Shown here in pieces: positions 26,991-36,374 of a DNA stretch of 37,044 nucleotides. The translations under genes and the position numbers were made by a program. The notes under the pieces are model-generated. The model saw only the letters and a list, made by a program, of their open reading frames with translations. It had not been told where the DNA came from and searched no databases. This DNA comes from an uncultured Microbulbifer sp. GTDB taxonomy: Bacteria > Pseudomonadota > Gammaproteobacteria > Pseudomonadales > Cellvibrionaceae. How positions within the stretch are numbered: the stretch's first letter is position 1; every line of letters starts with the position of its first letter. The DNA is taken from positions 1-37,044 of the forward strand of contig NZ_CAJXKH010000026.1 of the NCBI RefSeq assembly GCF_913055755.1, given 5' to 3'.

Positions 26991-27887
26991 TTAACCACTG
27001 ATGGCCCTGGCCACCCGGGAGTTGCTCTCGCGGCCGAGCTCCGCGGAAATGAAGTTGCCGGCCTGCGCCAGTTTGCCCAGGTCGACCCCGGTATGGATGC
27101 CGAGTCCATCGAGCATGTACAGCACGTCCTCGCTGGCCACGTTGCCCGAGGCGTCCCTGGCATAGGGGCAGCCACCGAGCCCGGCCACCGCGGAATCCAC
27201 CACCGCGACACCCGTCTGCAGGGCGGCATAGATGTTCGCCAGTGCCTGGCCGTAGGTATCGTGGAAGTGCACCGCGAGCTTGTCCATTGGCACCTTGCCC
27301 GCGACCGTCTCGATCATGCGCCTGGCCTTTTCCGGGGTGCCGACACCGATGGTGTCCCCCAGGCTGATTTCGTAGCAGCCCATCTCCAGCAGCGCCAGAC
27401 TGACCTCGGCCACCTTGTGCGCGCTGATCTCGCCCTCGTAGGGGCAGCCCAGGACGCAGGACACGTAGCCGCGCACGGGAATGCCATCCGCGCGGGCCTG
27501 TTCCGCCAGCGGGCGGAAGCGTTCCAGGCTCTCTTCGATCGAGCAGTTGATGTTCTTGCGGGTAAAGCTCTCGGATGCCGCGCCGAACACGGCTACCTCA
27601 TCCGCGCTGGCTTCCTTCGCCCGTTGGTAACCCACCATATTGGGGGTGAGAGCACTGTAGGTGATGCCCTGTTTGCGCTGGATGCCGGCGAGCACTTCCT
27701 CGCTGGCGGCCATCTGTGGCACCCACTTGGGGCTCACGAAACTGCCGGCTTCGATCACCTGCAGGCCGCTGTCGCTCAGCAGGTCGATCAGTTTGATCCG
27801 GGTTGCCACGGAGATGGGCTGCTTCTCGTTCTGCAGGCCGTCGCGGGGGCCCACTTCGACGATCTTTACACGTTCCGGAAGGTGCAT
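26991..27887 (-). CDS. liuE: Hydroxymethylglutaryl-CoA lyase
   Basis: This 298-residue enzyme splits HMG-CoA to acetoacetate and acetyl-CoA, the last step of leucine degradation. Landmarks are [48 protein letters not shown] and the signature [19 protein letters not shown], which contains the catalytic cysteine C240. It starts 2 nt after the liuD stop with GGAGG placed inside the end of liuD, so translation is coupled. This is the only tight junction within the liu operon; the others are about 200 bp apart. Confidence 0.96.
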   Translation of the reverse strand: MHLPERVKIVEVGPRDGLQNEKQPISVATRIKLIDLLSDSGLQVIEAGSFVSPKWVPQMAASEEVLAGIQRKQGITYSALTPNMVGYQRAKEASADEVAVFGAASESFTRKNINCSIEESLERFRPLAEQARADGIPVRGYVSCVLGCPYEGEISAHKVAEVSLALLEMGCYEISLGDTIGVGTPEKARRMIETVAGKVPMDKLAVHFHDTYGQALANIYAALQTGVAVVDSAVAGLGGCPYARDASGNVASEDVLYMLDGLGIHTGVDLGKLAQAGNFISAELGRESNSRVARAISG

Positions 27888-27889
27888 GC

Positions 27890-29884
27890 TCAGGCCTCCG
27901 CTTCGAAGTCGATCAACAGGCTGCCACCGTCCACCAGTTCACCGGCGGCGCAGAAGAACTGGCTGACGGTGCCTTTGGCGGGGGCGCGCAGGGTGTGTTC
28001 CATTTTCATGGCCTCCATCACCAGCAGCGGCTGGTCTTTTTCCACTGCGCTGCCGGGCTCCACCAGCAGGGTGACGATGGTGCCGTTCATCGGCGCCTCA
28101 AGGCCGTGGCCGGATTCCGCGGATTCGCCAATATCCGCCGGCAGAATCCTGAAGTCCGCCTGATCGCCATTGATGAATACGGTTCCCTGTTCGCCATCGG
28201 ACACGCTGGTGTAGCTCACGCGGCGGCCGTCGACGATGGCGATGCTCTGCCCGTGGCGGGAAGTAATGCTGCCGCTGTGGGCGTCGCTGGCAGCGGCGCA
28301 CTGCCAGTCGAGCTTGTCATCGTTGCCGCAATAGCGGACTTCTACTTCCTGGCCGTGCACTTCAACACGGTGGCTGCGCCAAACGCTTAGGCCGTTGCGC
28401 CAGTTGCTGCCGCTGTGCCAGGGCGAGAAGGGGTCCGCCTTCGGCGCGGCGCGGTGCAGTACACGGTTATCGTGGTGGTGCAGGAACGCGGCAATACCGG
28501 CGCACTGCAGTGCGTTCAGCTGCTGTTCCTGCTGCAGGATTTCCTGCTCGTAATCTTCGATAAAGTGCGTGCTGACGCGGCCGTTGGCAAACGCGGAGTG
28601 GTTGATCACCTTGCGCAGGAATTCAATATTGTGGCGCAGGCCGGCAATCTGGTACTGCTGCAGGGCGCGGTCCAGTTTTGCCAGCGCCTCGCGGCGGTTG
28701 CTGCCGTGTACGATCAGCTTGGAAATCATCGGGTCGTAGTGCACGCTGATTTCGTCGCCGGTCTGAACCCCGGTGTCCACGCGCACACCTTTGTCTTCCG
28801 CCGGGGGCTGGTGCCGCAGCAGCTTGCCGGTGGACGGCAGGAAGTCATTGTCCGGGTCTTCCGCATAGATACGCACTTCGAATGCGTGGCCGACGATATA
28901 CAGATCGTCCTGTTCCAATGGCAGAGCGTCACCGGCGGCGACCGCCAGCTGCCAGGCCACCAGGTCCTGGCCGGTGATCATTTCGGTCACCGGGTGTTCC
29001 ACCTGCAGGCGGGTGTTCATTTCCATAAAGTAGAAGGCACCGCTGGCGTCCAGCAGGAATTCCACGGTGCCGGCGCCCACGTAGCCGATGGCGTGGGCGG
29101 CGCGCAGGGCGGCTTCACCCATTTTCTTGCGGGTTTCCGGGTTGAGGCCCGGCGCCGGTGCTTCTTCCACCACTTTCTGGTGGCGGCGTTGTACCGAGCA
29201 GTCGCGCTCGAACAGGTACACCCCCTTCCCGTGTTTGTCGCAGAACACCTGGATTTCCACGTGGCGCGGATTGACCACGTAGCGCTCGATCAGCATCAGG
29301 TCGTCGCCGAAGGCGTTTTGCGCTTCCCGTTTGGCGGCATCGAGTGCCGCATGGAAGTCATCGGCCCTGTCGACCCTGCGCATGCCCTTGCCGCCACCGC
29401 CGGCGGCTGCCTTGAGCAGTACCGGGTAGCCGATACGGTTGGCGTGGCCTTCGAGGATGCCGGGGTCCTGGTTGGTGCCGTGGTAGCCCGGCACCAGGGG
29501 AACGTTGGCGTCTTCCATGATGCGCTTGGCGGCGGATTTGGAGCCCATGGCCTCGATGGCGGTGGCCGGTGGGCCGACAAAGATGATGCCGGCCTCTTCG
29601 CACGCACGGCAGAAGCGGGCGTTTTCCGACAGGAAGCCGTAGCCGGGATGGATGGCGTCGGCGCCGGTCTGTTTGGCGGCGGCGATGACCTTGTCGATGT
29701 CCAGGTAGGATTCCCTGGCCGGTGGCGGGCCTAGGTGGACGGCTTCGTCGGCCTGCTGGACGTGCAGGGCGTTGGCGTCTGCATCGGAATAGACCGCAAC
29801 AGTGGCGACACCGAGGCGGCGCGCGGTGCGGATAATACGGCAGGCAATTTCGCCGCGATTGGCGATCAGCAGTTTGCGAATCAT
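27890..29884 (-). CDS. liuD: Methylcrotonyl-CoA carboxylase, biotin-containing alpha subunit
   Basis: This 664-residue protein carries biotin carboxylase and biotin carrier functions. N-terminal [18 protein letters not shown], the ATP-grasp loop [26 protein letters not shown] and the C-terminal carrier motif VMEAMKMEH with biotinylated K627 are all present. With LiuB it carboxylates 3-methylcrotonyl-CoA. The length fits the alpha subunit (acetyl-CoA carboxylase AccC lacks the carrier domain). The neighbours liuE, liuC, liuB and liuA fix the assignment. The ribosome site is weak. IR8 lies about 75 nt upstream. Confidence 0.96.
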   Translation of the reverse strand: MIRKLLIANRGEIACRIIRTARRLGVATVAVYSDADANALHVQQADEAVHLGPPPARESYLDIDKVIAAAKQTGADAIHPGYGFLSENARFCRACEEAGIIFVGPPATAIEAMGSKSAAKRIMEDANVPLVPGYHGTNQDPGILEGHANRIGYPVLLKAAAGGGGKGMRRVDRADDFHAALDAAKREAQNAFGDDLMLIERYVVNPRHVEIQVFCDKHGKGVYLFERDCSVQRRHQKVVEEAPAPGLNPETRKKMGEAALRAAHAIGYVGAGTVEFLLDASGAFYFMEMNTRLQVEHPVTEMITGQDLVAWQLAVAAGDALPLEQDDLYIVGHAFEVRIYAEDPDNDFLPSTGKLLRHQPPAEDKGVRVDTGVQTGDEISVHYDPMISKLIVHGSNRREALAKLDRALQQYQIAGLRHNIEFLRKVINHSAFANGRVSTHFIEDYEQEILQQEQQLNALQCAGIAAFLHHHDNRVLHRAAPKADPFSPWHSGSNWRNGLSVWRSHRVEVHGQEVEVRYCGNDDKLDWQCAAASDAHSGSITSRHGQSIAIVDGRRVSYTSVSDGEQGTVFINGDQADFRILPADIGESAESGHGLEAPMNGTIVTLLVEPGSAVEKDQPLLVMEAMKMEHTLRAPAKGTVSQFFCAAGELVDGGSLLIDFEAEA

Positions 29885-29960
29885 AACTGGCTCTGGTTTT
29901 TAAATCGCTTTGTTTGGACCGTGCCACAGTTCCTCGGGAGCTCTGCTCCTGGGCTGCGGC

Positions 29961-30019
29961 GGCCGGCCACCGGGGATGGGTTTTCAGGACCGCTGTTAAC
30001 CCATCCCCGGCGCCCGGCC
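29961..30019 (+). repeat. IR8: short variant of the structured repeat between liuC and liuD
   Basis: The arms 29961-29980 and 30000-30019 pair at 18 of 20 positions. The loop between them is TTTTCAGGACCGCTGTTAA, which contains the family joining motif (GGACCGCTGT-AACCCATCC) but no inner hairpin. The downstream flank TACTTCGTTAGTTTGTGG near 30035 matches the flank of IR1, supporting membership. It looks like a reduced form. Forward orientation is plus, antisense to the liu genes. The rest of the 29885-30141 gap holds nothing recognisable. Confidence 0.68.
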
Positions 30020-30141
30020 TTCGATTTTAATTTCAGTACTTCGTTAGTTTGTGGATTCCGAATCACGTTCGGAATGACGAGCGCGCGCTGTGACTTGGCT
30101 ATCGTCATCCCGGCCTTGAGCCGGGATCCAGTCTGCAGAAG

Positions 30142-30939
30142 TTATTCCTCGCTGGTATTCATCCAGCTGGGTGCGCGTTTTTCTAAGAAAGCGCTCAGTC
30201 CTTCCTGACCCTCCGGGGAAACCCGTACCGCCGCGATCAGCGCACTGGTCTGGCCCTGCAGCTCCTCATTGATTACCCGGTTGGACATGGACATGGCCAG
30301 TTGCTTGGCCATGGTGACCGCGTTGGGGCCGTTGTCGGTAATGCTGTTCACCAGCTTCTGTACCGTCAGGTCCAGGTCGCCCTCTGCAACCACTTCGGAA
30401 ACCAGGCCGATTTCCTGCGCGCGCTCCGCGGAGAAACGCTCGGCGGTGACAAAGTAGCGCCGCGCCTGGCGGGCGCCAATGGCATTGATGACATACGGGC
30501 TGATGGTCGCCGGCAGCAGGCCGATTTTTACTTCGCTCAGGCAGAAGCTGGCGCGGCGGGTGGCGACGGCGATATCGCAGCAGCTCACCAGACCCACAGC
30601 GCCACCAAATGCGGCGCCCTGCACCCGGGCGATGGTAGGCGCGGGGAAATTGTCCAGTTTGTGCAGCATGGCCGCGAGGGTGGCGGCGTCGGTGCGGTTT
30701 TGCTCTTCGCTGTAATCCGCCATGCGCTTCATCCAGTTCAGGTCAGCACCGGCGGAGAAGTTCTTGCCGTTGGAGGCCAGAATCAGCGCCCGCACACCAC
30801 CGCTGCGAGCGAGGTTGTCGAAGGTCTCACCGAGCTGGCGAATCAGGTCGTCGTCGAAGGCATTGTGAATTTCCGGACGGTTCAAGGTAACCGTCGCTAC
30901 GCCTTCGTTATCGATTTCGCACAGCATTTTTTCGCTCAT
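30142..30939 (-). CDS. liuC: Methylglutaconyl-CoA hydratase (enoyl-CoA hydratase family)
   Basis: This 265-residue crotonase-fold enzyme is expected to hydrate 3-methylglutaconyl-CoA to HMG-CoA. It shows VTLNRPEIHNAFDDDLI, LILASNGKNFSAGADLNWMK, the oxyanion-hole region GAAFGGAVGLVSCCDIAVA, and SEVKIGLLPATISPYV. The ATG has AAGGAA 6 nt upstream. Position between liuB and liuD supports the specific role over a generic enoyl-CoA hydratase. The 3' end is separated from liuD by about 257 bp with IR8. Confidence 0.93.
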   Translation of the reverse strand: MSEKMLCEIDNEGVATVTLNRPEIHNAFDDDLIRQLGETFDNLARSGGVRALILASNGKNFSAGADLNWMKRMADYSEEQNRTDAATLAAMLHKLDNFPAPTIARVQGAAFGGAVGLVSCCDIAVATRRASFCLSEVKIGLLPATISPYVINAIGARQARRYFVTAERFSAERAQEIGLVSEVVAEGDLDLTVQKLVNSITDNGPNAVTMAKQLAMSMSNRVINEELQGQTSALIAAVRVSPEGQEGLSAFLEKRAPSWMNTSEE

Positions 30940-30994
30940 GTCATTTCCTTAGCTTTAATAGGCATGTAGTTGGCTGGTTCGAAGCCAGGAAGGA

Positions 30995-31100
30995 CCTGAT
31001 ACCGGTATTTGTTTGCTGGACCTTCAAAAACATGGATGTTTTTGCAGAGCCCCCATGGATGGGTGCACGGCGTGTCCAGCAAACAAATACCGGTAGCAGG
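30995..31100 (-). repeat. IR9: class B structured repeat between liuB and liuC
   Basis: The outer arms 30995-31021 and 31074-31100 pair at 26 of 27 positions. The inner hairpin is CAAAAACA-TGGA-TGTTTTTG (31025-31044). Read on minus, it begins 31 nt after the liuB stop, with the joining strand ACGCCGTGCACCCATCCATG. Compared with IR3 and IR10, the arm position GC-x-GGAC carries T-A here against G-C and A-T there, so all three pairs are complementary but different. Confidence 0.88.
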
Positions 31101-31131
31101 GCCCGCACTGAAGCCAGAACGGGCCACCATA

Positions 31132-32739
31132 CTACATGCGGAAGACCCCGAACTTGGTCTCTTCAGGTTCTTTATGGGTCGCCGCCGCCAGACACAGTCC
31201 CAGCACGGTACGGGTATCTTTAGGGTCGATCACACCATCGTCCCACAAACGCGCGGAGGCGTAGTAGGGGTGTCCCTGGTGTTCGTAGTCGTCGATGATC
31301 GGCTGCTTGAACTTCGCGATCTCTTCCTCGCTCCAGTCCTCACCCCGCGCGGCCATCTGATCCTTCTTCACCTGCGCCAGCACACCCGCCGCCTGCTCAC
31401 CGCCCATCACCGAGATGCGCGCATTGGGCCACATAAACAGGAAGTTGGGATCGTAGGCGCGGCCGCACATGCCGTAGTTGCCGGCACCGAAAGAACCGCC
31501 GATCAGAATCGTGATCTTGGGCACCCTGGCGGTGGCAACCGCAGTCACCATCTTCGCCCCGTGCTTCGCGATACCGCCGGCCTCATACTGCTTGCCCACC
31601 ATGAAACCGGTGATGTTCTGCAGGAATACCAGCGGAATATTGCGCTGTGCACACAGCTCGATAAAGTGCGCGCCTTTTTGTGCGCTTTCGGCAAACAGGA
31701 TGCCATTGTTGGCAACAATGCCCACCGGGTAGCCGTGGATACGCGCAAAACCGGTCACCAGCGTTGTGCCGTACAGCGCCTTGAATTCATCGAACTCGGA
31801 GCCATCCACTACCCGCGCAATAATCTCGCGCACATCGAACGGCTGGCGGGAATCCTTCGGCACAATGCCGTAAATTTCTTCCGGCGGATAAATCGGCTCG
31901 ATCGGCTTGTGGATATCCAGCCCCGGATTCTTTACCCGGTTCAACCGCGCCACAGAGTTGCGCGCAATCTCCAGTGCGTGGGTATCGTTATTGGCAAAGT
32001 GGTCGGAAACCCCGGACGTCTTGCAGTGTACCTCCGCACCACCCAGCTCCTCCGCAGAAACCTCCTCCCCGGTCGCTGCCTTCACCAGCGGCGGACCTGC
32101 GAGGAAAATCGTCGCCTGCTCCTTCACCATAATGGACTCATCCGCCATCGCCGGCACATAAGCACCGCCGGCAGTACAGCTGCCCATCACCACCGCAATC
32201 TGCGGAATATTTTTCGCCGACAGATTGGCCTGGTTGAAGAAAATACGACCGAAATGTTCGCGATCCGGGAATACATCGTCCTGGCGCGGCAGGTTGGCAC
32301 CGCCGGAATCCACCAGATAAATACACGGCAGATTGTTCTGCTCCGCAATCGTCTGTGCGCGCAGGTGTTTCTTCACCGTCAGCGGGTAGTAAGTTCCGCC
32401 CTTGACCGTCGCATCGTTCGCGACGATCACGCACGGCTGCCCGGCAACAGTACCGATACCGGTAAGTATTCCCGCAGCCGGCACGTCTTCACCATACACA
32501 TCGAAGGCGGCCAGCTGGGAAAACTCCAGAAACGGGCTGCCCGGATCCAGCAACGTATCGATGCGGTCGCGGGGCAGCAACTTGCCGCGGGAAACATGCT
32601 TCTCCCGCGCGCGCTCACTGCCGCCCTTGGCGATGTTTTCAAGCTTTTCCCGCAGATCGTCGACGATCTTCTGCATCTGCTCGCGGTTTTCCGCAAACGC
32701 CGGATCGCGGGGATTAATCTTGCTCTGAATCTGGTTCAT
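31132..32739 (-). CDS. liuB: Methylcrotonyl-CoA carboxylase, carboxyltransferase beta subunit
   Basis: This 535-residue protein of the crotonase-type carboxyltransferase family passes CO2 from biotin on LiuD to 3-methylcrotonyl-CoA. Length matches MCC beta. Segments such as [62 protein letters not shown] and [18 protein letters not shown] are characteristic. It begins 197 nt after liuA, with IR10 between them, and its ribosome site is poor. IR9 follows its stop codon. Confidence 0.96.
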   Translation of the reverse strand: MNQIQSKINPRDPAFAENREQMQKIVDDLREKLENIAKGGSERAREKHVSRGKLLPRDRIDTLLDPGSPFLEFSQLAAFDVYGEDVPAAGILTGIGTVAGQPCVIVANDATVKGGTYYPLTVKKHLRAQTIAEQNNLPCIYLVDSGGANLPRQDDVFPDREHFGRIFFNQANLSAKNIPQIAVVMGSCTAGGAYVPAMADESIMVKEQATIFLAGPPLVKAATGEEVSAEELGGAEVHCKTSGVSDHFANNDTHALEIARNSVARLNRVKNPGLDIHKPIEPIYPPEEIYGIVPKDSRQPFDVREIIARVVDGSEFDEFKALYGTTLVTGFARIHGYPVGIVANNGILFAESAQKGAHFIELCAQRNIPLVFLQNITGFMVGKQYEAGGIAKHGAKMVTAVATARVPKITILIGGSFGAGNYGMCGRAYDPNFLFMWPNARISVMGGEQAAGVLAQVKKDQMAARGEDWSEEEIAKFKQPIIDDYEHQGHPYYASARLWDDGVIDPKDTRTVLGLCLAAATHKEPEETKFGVFRM

Positions 32740-32785
32740 AAAATCTTACGAAGTTGATTCGTGCACAGTGCCAAAAGCGAAGGCG

Positions 32786-32888
32786 CTGATGCCGGTATTG
32801 GTTTGCAGGACCTTCAAAAACAGGATGTTTTTGCAGAGCCCCCATGGATGGGTTCACGGCGTGTCCTGCAAACCAATACCGGTAGCAG
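32786..32888 (-). repeat. IR10: class B structured repeat between liuA and liuB
   Basis: The outer arms 32786-32811 and 32863-32888 pair over 26 positions with one mismatch and one wobble. The inner hairpin is CAAAAACA-GGA-TGTTTTTG (32815-32833). It is 48 nt after the liuA stop and in sense orientation. Two compensatory differences from IR9 are visible: A-T for T-A next to GGAC, and GGTATTGG/CCAATACC for GGTATTTG/CAAATACC. The trailing flank on the minus strand is CGCCTTCGC, then ACTTCGTAAG. Confidence 0.88.
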
Positions 32889-32936
32889 GGCCGCCTCGGA
32901 GCTAACAACGAAGCTCACGCGGACCCAATCAAGAAC

Positions 32937-34106
32937 TTAGCGAGTCTCGTTAAACAGCTCGCGGCCAATCAGCATGCGGCGAATCTCGGAAGTGCCCGCG
33001 CCAATTTCATACAGCTTGGCATCGCGCAGCAGGCGACCGGTGCTGTACTCGTTGATGTAACCGTTGCCGCCCAGGGTCTGGATCGCCTGCAGCGCCATCT
33101 GCGTCGCACGCTCCGCGGTAAACAGAATCACCGCCGCAGAATCCTTGCGCGAATCCTCACCGCGATCACAGGCGCGCGCGACTGCATACAGATACGCACG
33201 GCTCGCGTTCAGGTCCGTATACATATCCGCAATCTTGCCCTGCATCAGCTGGAACTCACCGATCGCCTTACCGAACTGCTTGCGCTCGTGAATATACGGA
33301 ACCACCACATCCAGACACGCCTGCATGATGCCCACCGGGCCACCGGACAGAATCGTACGCTCGTAATCCAGGCCACTCATCAGCACGCGCACACCGCCGT
33401 TCAGCTGACCCAGAATATTCTCCTCCGGCACCTCACAGTCCTCGAACACCAGCTCGCAGGTGTTGGAACCGCGCATGCCCAGCTTGTCCAGCTTCTGCGC
33501 CTGGGAGAAACCCTTGAAACCGCGCTCAACGATAAACGCCGTAATACCACCGGAACTGATACCCGGCTCGGTGCGCGCGTAGATCACATAAGTGTCCGCA
33601 TCCGGACCGTTGGTGATCCACATCTTGTTACCGTTCAGGATAAAGCGGTCACCCTTCTTTTCCGCCTTCAACTGCAGGCTCACCACATCGGAACCGGAAT
33701 TCGGCTCACTCATCGCCAGCGCGCCGATATGCTCACCAGAGCACAACTTCGGCAGGTACTTCGCCTTCTGCTCGTGGGTACCGTTCTTGCGGATCTGGTT
33801 TACACACAGGTTGGAGTGCGCGCCGTAGGACAGGCCGACAGACGCAGACGCGCGGGAAATTTCCTCCATCGCCACCGCGTGGGCCAGGTAACCCATATTG
33901 GTGCCGCCGTACTCCTCTTCCACCGTCATGCCCAGCAGGCCCAGCTCACCGAATTTTTTCCACATATCGGCGGGGAACAGATTGTCCTCGTCGATCTGTG
34001 CCGCGCGCGGGGCCAGTTCTGCCTGACAGAACTTGTAGACCATATCCCGCAGCATATCGATGTCTTCACCGAGGCCGAAGTTCAGGGTTGGGTAAGGAGT
34101 ATTCAT
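32937..34106 (-). CDS. liuA: Isovaleryl-CoA dehydrogenase
   Basis: This 389-residue acyl-CoA dehydrogenase oxidises isovaleryl-CoA to 3-methylcrotonyl-CoA using FAD. It shows the family segments [10 protein letters not shown] (131-140), [32 protein letters not shown] and [12 protein letters not shown]. The catalytic base is E249 in [14 protein letters not shown]; placement in this internal helix, and not in the C-terminal position used by most acyl-CoA dehydrogenases, is the mark of isovaleryl-CoA dehydrogenases. GGAG lies 6 nt before the ATG. It is the first structural gene after liuR. Confidence 0.96.
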   Translation of the reverse strand: MNTPYPTLNFGLGEDIDMLRDMVYKFCQAELAPRAAQIDEDNLFPADMWKKFGELGLLGMTVEEEYGGTNMGYLAHAVAMEEISRASASVGLSYGAHSNLCVNQIRKNGTHEQKAKYLPKLCSGEHIGALAMSEPNSGSDVVSLQLKAEKKGDRFILNGNKMWITNGPDADTYVIYARTEPGISSGGITAFIVERGFKGFSQAQKLDKLGMRGSNTCELVFEDCEVPEENILGQLNGGVRVLMSGLDYERTILSGGPVGIMQACLDVVVPYIHERKQFGKAIGEFQLMQGKIADMYTDLNASRAYLYAVARACDRGEDSRKDSAAVILFTAERATQMALQAIQTLGGNGYINEYSTGRLLRDAKLYEIGAGTSEIRRMLIGRELFNETR

Positions 34107-34162
34107 GGGCTGCTCCGCGATGAATCAGTCAGAGTATGGTTCGATTAAAAGTCAGTGAAATT

Positions 34163-34552
34163 TCAGTCGTTGTGTTCTTTCAGCGCCACCTCGGTGCGGG
34201 CGGTCGCCTCGTCCAGCTGCGCGAGCATCTTCTCGATATCCCGCTGTTGCTGACGCAGCTGCTGGCGCTTGGCGTCGATACGGTCGAGGAGCCGATTCAG
34301 CTGGTCCACATTGCCGTGGGCCGGGTCGTACATATCGATGATTTCCCGGCTCTCATCCAGCGAGAAGCCCAGGCGCTTGCCGCGCAGGATCAGCTTCAGG
34401 CGCACCCGGTCTTCCGGGGTATACACCCGCGTTTGCCCCCGCCGCTGGGGGGTCAGCAACCCCTTGTCCTCATAGAAGCGGATAGTTCGGGTAGTGATCC
34501 CGAACTCCTGGGCCAGCTCGGAAATGCTGTAGCTGTCGGCGGTGGTGCTCAT
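34163..34552 (-). CDS. liuR: MerR-family regulator of the liu cluster
   Basis: This 129-residue protein has the MerR winged helix (YSISELAQEFGITTRTIRFYEDKGLLTP, then GQTRVYTPEDRVRLKLILRG) and a C-terminal dimerisation coiled coil (about 78-120) with no obvious metal cysteines. LiuR proteins in proteobacteria regulate branched-chain amino-acid catabolism. Here it is the promoter-proximal gene, 56 bp before liuA. GAGGA lies 8 nt before the ATG, and a perfect palindrome sits 32 nt further upstream. Confidence 0.94.
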   Translation of the reverse strand: MSTTADSYSISELAQEFGITTRTIRFYEDKGLLTPQRRGQTRVYTPEDRVRLKLILRGKRLGFSLDESREIIDMYDPAHGNVDQLNRLLDRIDAKRQQLRQQQRDIEKMLAQLDEATARTEVALKEHND

Positions 34553-34584
34553 AGGGCCATTCCTCAGATCTGCCCGAAGTCTAG

Positions 34585-34612
34585 TTGACGTTTACGTTAA
34601 CGTAAACGTCAA
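34585..34612. promoter_or_regulatory. Perfect 28-bp palindrome, candidate LiuR operator
   Basis: TTGACGTTTACGTT is followed directly by its exact reverse complement, giving 28 bp of perfect symmetry. The TTTACG/CGTAAA content agrees with what I recall of LiuR sites. It lies 32 nt upstream of liuR and about 165 nt upstream of the divergent sigma-factor gene. TTGACG at its edge could also serve as a -35 element on either strand; I cannot place a good -10 with confidence. Confidence 0.82.
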
Positions 34613-34777
34613 TCTGGGCCAAATTGTGACTGTGATACTTGATCTGGTTTTGGTGGTGACCCGTGGTGGCCGGGGGCGAGCGTGCAAAATTTTTGTAAGG
34701 TTTCGGCGCGGCTGGGTACAGTAAGTGCCAATACCCGCCTACAGCGGCCCTGAACACATGGATAGAAGAATCACGAC

Positions 34778-35275
34778 TTGGACGCCCGCGAACAGATTTT
34801 TCAGCAACTGATCGAGGACTGCGGTGGGGGCATTGCGCGCCTGGCCGGCAGCTATGCGCGCAACCGGGCGGAGCAGGAGGACCTGACCCAGGAAATCTGG
34901 TTGGCCATCTGGCGGGCACTGCCCGGTTTCCGCGGAGACTCCAGCCTGCGCACCTTCGCCTATCGCATTGCCCACAACCGCAGCGTCACCCAGCTCACGC
35001 GCCGGCGCGATAGTGGCGACAGCGCGCTATTGGACGACCTGACCGATGAAAGCCCCGGGCCGGATATGCGCCTGATCCAGAGTCGCGATGCAGAGCGGCT
35101 GCTGCGGGCCGTGTCGCAGTTGTCTCTGGGGATGCGCCAGGCGTTGACCTTGCGCTTCGAGGGGCTGAGTTACAGCGAAATCTCCGAAGTGCTGGGTATC
35201 AGCGAGTCCAACGTAGCGGTGCGCCTGAACCGCGCCCGCGAGCGACTAAACGCGAAAATGCGAGAGACCGAATGA
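34778..35275 (+). CDS. ECF-type sigma-70 family RNA polymerase sigma factor
   Basis: This 165-residue protein has region 2 (EDLTQEIWLAIWRALPGFRG, then SLRTFAYRIAHNRS) and region 4 (LRFEGLSYSEISEVLGISES, then NVAVRLNRARERL). A TTG at 34778 is the only possible start in frame, since an in-frame TAG lies 15 nt earlier and no ATG follows soon; the nearby ATG at 34758 is out of frame. Its stop overlaps the ATG of the next gene (ATGA), which encodes a membrane protein that is probably its partner. Confidence 0.92.
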   Translation: MDAREQIFQQLIEDCGGGIARLAGSYARNRAEQEDLTQEIWLAIWRALPGFRGDSSLRTFAYRIAHNRSVTQLTRRRDSGDSALLDDLTDESPGPDMRLIQSRDAERLLRAVSQLSLGMRQALTLRFEGLSYSEISEVLGISESNVAVRLNRARERLNAKMRETE

Positions 35276-35910
35276 ATCAGAACAAGGTTGACAAGAACAC
35301 AGCGGACTTCAGTGGAGACGATGGACTGGATAGCCTCGCGGAGCTCTGGCAGCAGGCGCCGATTGCCGTACCGGTGCCTGCCGTCATTCGGGAGCAGGTG
35401 GGCAGGCAGGAGCGGCGCATGCGGTTGTTTGCACTGCTCGAGTGGGCCGGCTCCATTGTTGTCGGTATGGGTGGGCTGTACCTTATGCTGAACAGCGGGC
35501 TCAGCGATGCTCCCTGGCGTGCCTTGCTGGTGGTGATATTACTGACGCTGGCGATGGCCTTTTCGGTGTCCAACCGCCGCGGTTTGTGGGAGCCGCTGGA
35601 GGAGTCCACCCGCGGTTATCTCGATCTTGCCCGCCTGCGATTGGTGCGCAAAAGGCGCATGTTGCGCTTTGCCTGGTTACTGTTTGCGGCGGAGCTGGCT
35701 ATTTTTGCGGTGTGGCAGTGGCTGTCCCGCTTTGGCTGGCTCGAGCCGATCTTTGTCGGCGATAGCGCGCAGGCTATCAGCTGGATACTCGCCTTTGCGA
35801 TGGGTATGGGGGGCTGGAGTCTCTGGTACTGGCGACAGATCAAAAGCAGTGAGCAACAGATTGCCCGCTGGCAACGAGAAAATTTCGAATCCGGTGGAAA
35901 TAATTTGTAA
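35272..35910 (+). CDS. Membrane protein coupled to the sigma factor, possible anti-sigma
   Basis: This 212-residue protein has a soluble N-terminal stretch (about 1-50) and four probable membrane helices (about 52-73, 80-95, 130-150 and 164-185). It overlaps the sigma gene by 4 nt. That linkage is typical of sigma/anti-sigma pairs. However, I see no zinc-binding HxxxCxxC motif, so the anti-sigma role rests on position and topology only. Confidence 0.75.
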   Translation: MNQNKVDKNTADFSGDDGLDSLAELWQQAPIAVPVPAVIREQVGRQERRMRLFALLEWAGSIVVGMGGLYLMLNSGLSDAPWRALLVVILLTLAMAFSVSNRRGLWEPLEESTRGYLDLARLRLVRKRRMLRFAWLLFAAELAIFAVWQWLSRFGWLEPIFVGDSAQAISWILAFAMGMGGWSLWYWRQIKSSEQQIARWQRENFESGGNNL

Positions 35911-35977
35911 GGAACCTGATTGGACGGGTACTGCAGTAGGTGTGATCTAACAATTAACCCAATCAGAGACTGTCATC

Positions 35978-36280
35978 ATGCTGTCAAACCTGGAACAAAA
36001 ATTTTCTGAATTCTTCGGCCTGATTGCGCAAATGGACCCGCTGCAAACAGCCATTTTCGTTATCTTTTTCTTTGCAGTCTGGTTTTTGCCGAGTCTGATC
36101 GCGATTTTTTGCAATCGTAATCACCTGGGAAAAATCTTCCTCGCCAATATCCCGGCGGGACTTTCCTGGATTGCCTGGGTAGCGCTGCTGGTGTGGGCGG
36201 CTACCGGAAAGATGAGCGGCAAGCTGGTAAAAAAATATGGATCCCAGTCATCAGAGGCAGCACTAAAAGCCGGCAATTAA
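35978..36280 (+). CDS. Superinfection-immunity-family small membrane protein
   Basis: This 100-residue protein has two membrane segments: AIFVIFFFAVWFLPSLIAIF (about 25-44) and FLANIPAGLSWIAWVALLVWA (about 54-74). The pattern FLPSLIA...NRNHLGKIFLAN...WIAWVALLVWA matches the T4 Imm-like superinfection immunity family, which is common in bacterial chromosomes outside prophages. No phage genes are near. It lies 67 bp after the membrane-protein gene and may share its transcript. Actual anti-phage function is not shown. Confidence 0.82.
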   Translation: MLSNLEQKFSEFFGLIAQMDPLQTAIFVIFFFAVWFLPSLIAIFCNRNHLGKIFLANIPAGLSWIAWVALLVWAATGKMSGKLVKKYGSQSSEAALKAGN

Positions 36281-36323
36281 TCATCTGGTTTCCATTCCCG
36301 TATTTTTCATTTCCGTATAAAGC

Positions 36324-36361
36324 AGCCTTCGCCTGCACATGACGCGGCGCAGGCGAAGGCT
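36324..36361. terminator. Bidirectional hairpin between convergent genes
   Basis: AGCCTTCGCCTGC (36324-36336) and GCAGGCGAAGGCT (36349-36361) form a perfect 13-bp stem with a 12-nt loop, 14 nt after the hutH stop on the minus strand and 44 nt after the plus-strand gene. The T run is poor on both sides. Confidence 0.72.
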
Positions 36362-36374
36362 GGCAAACGGAGAA

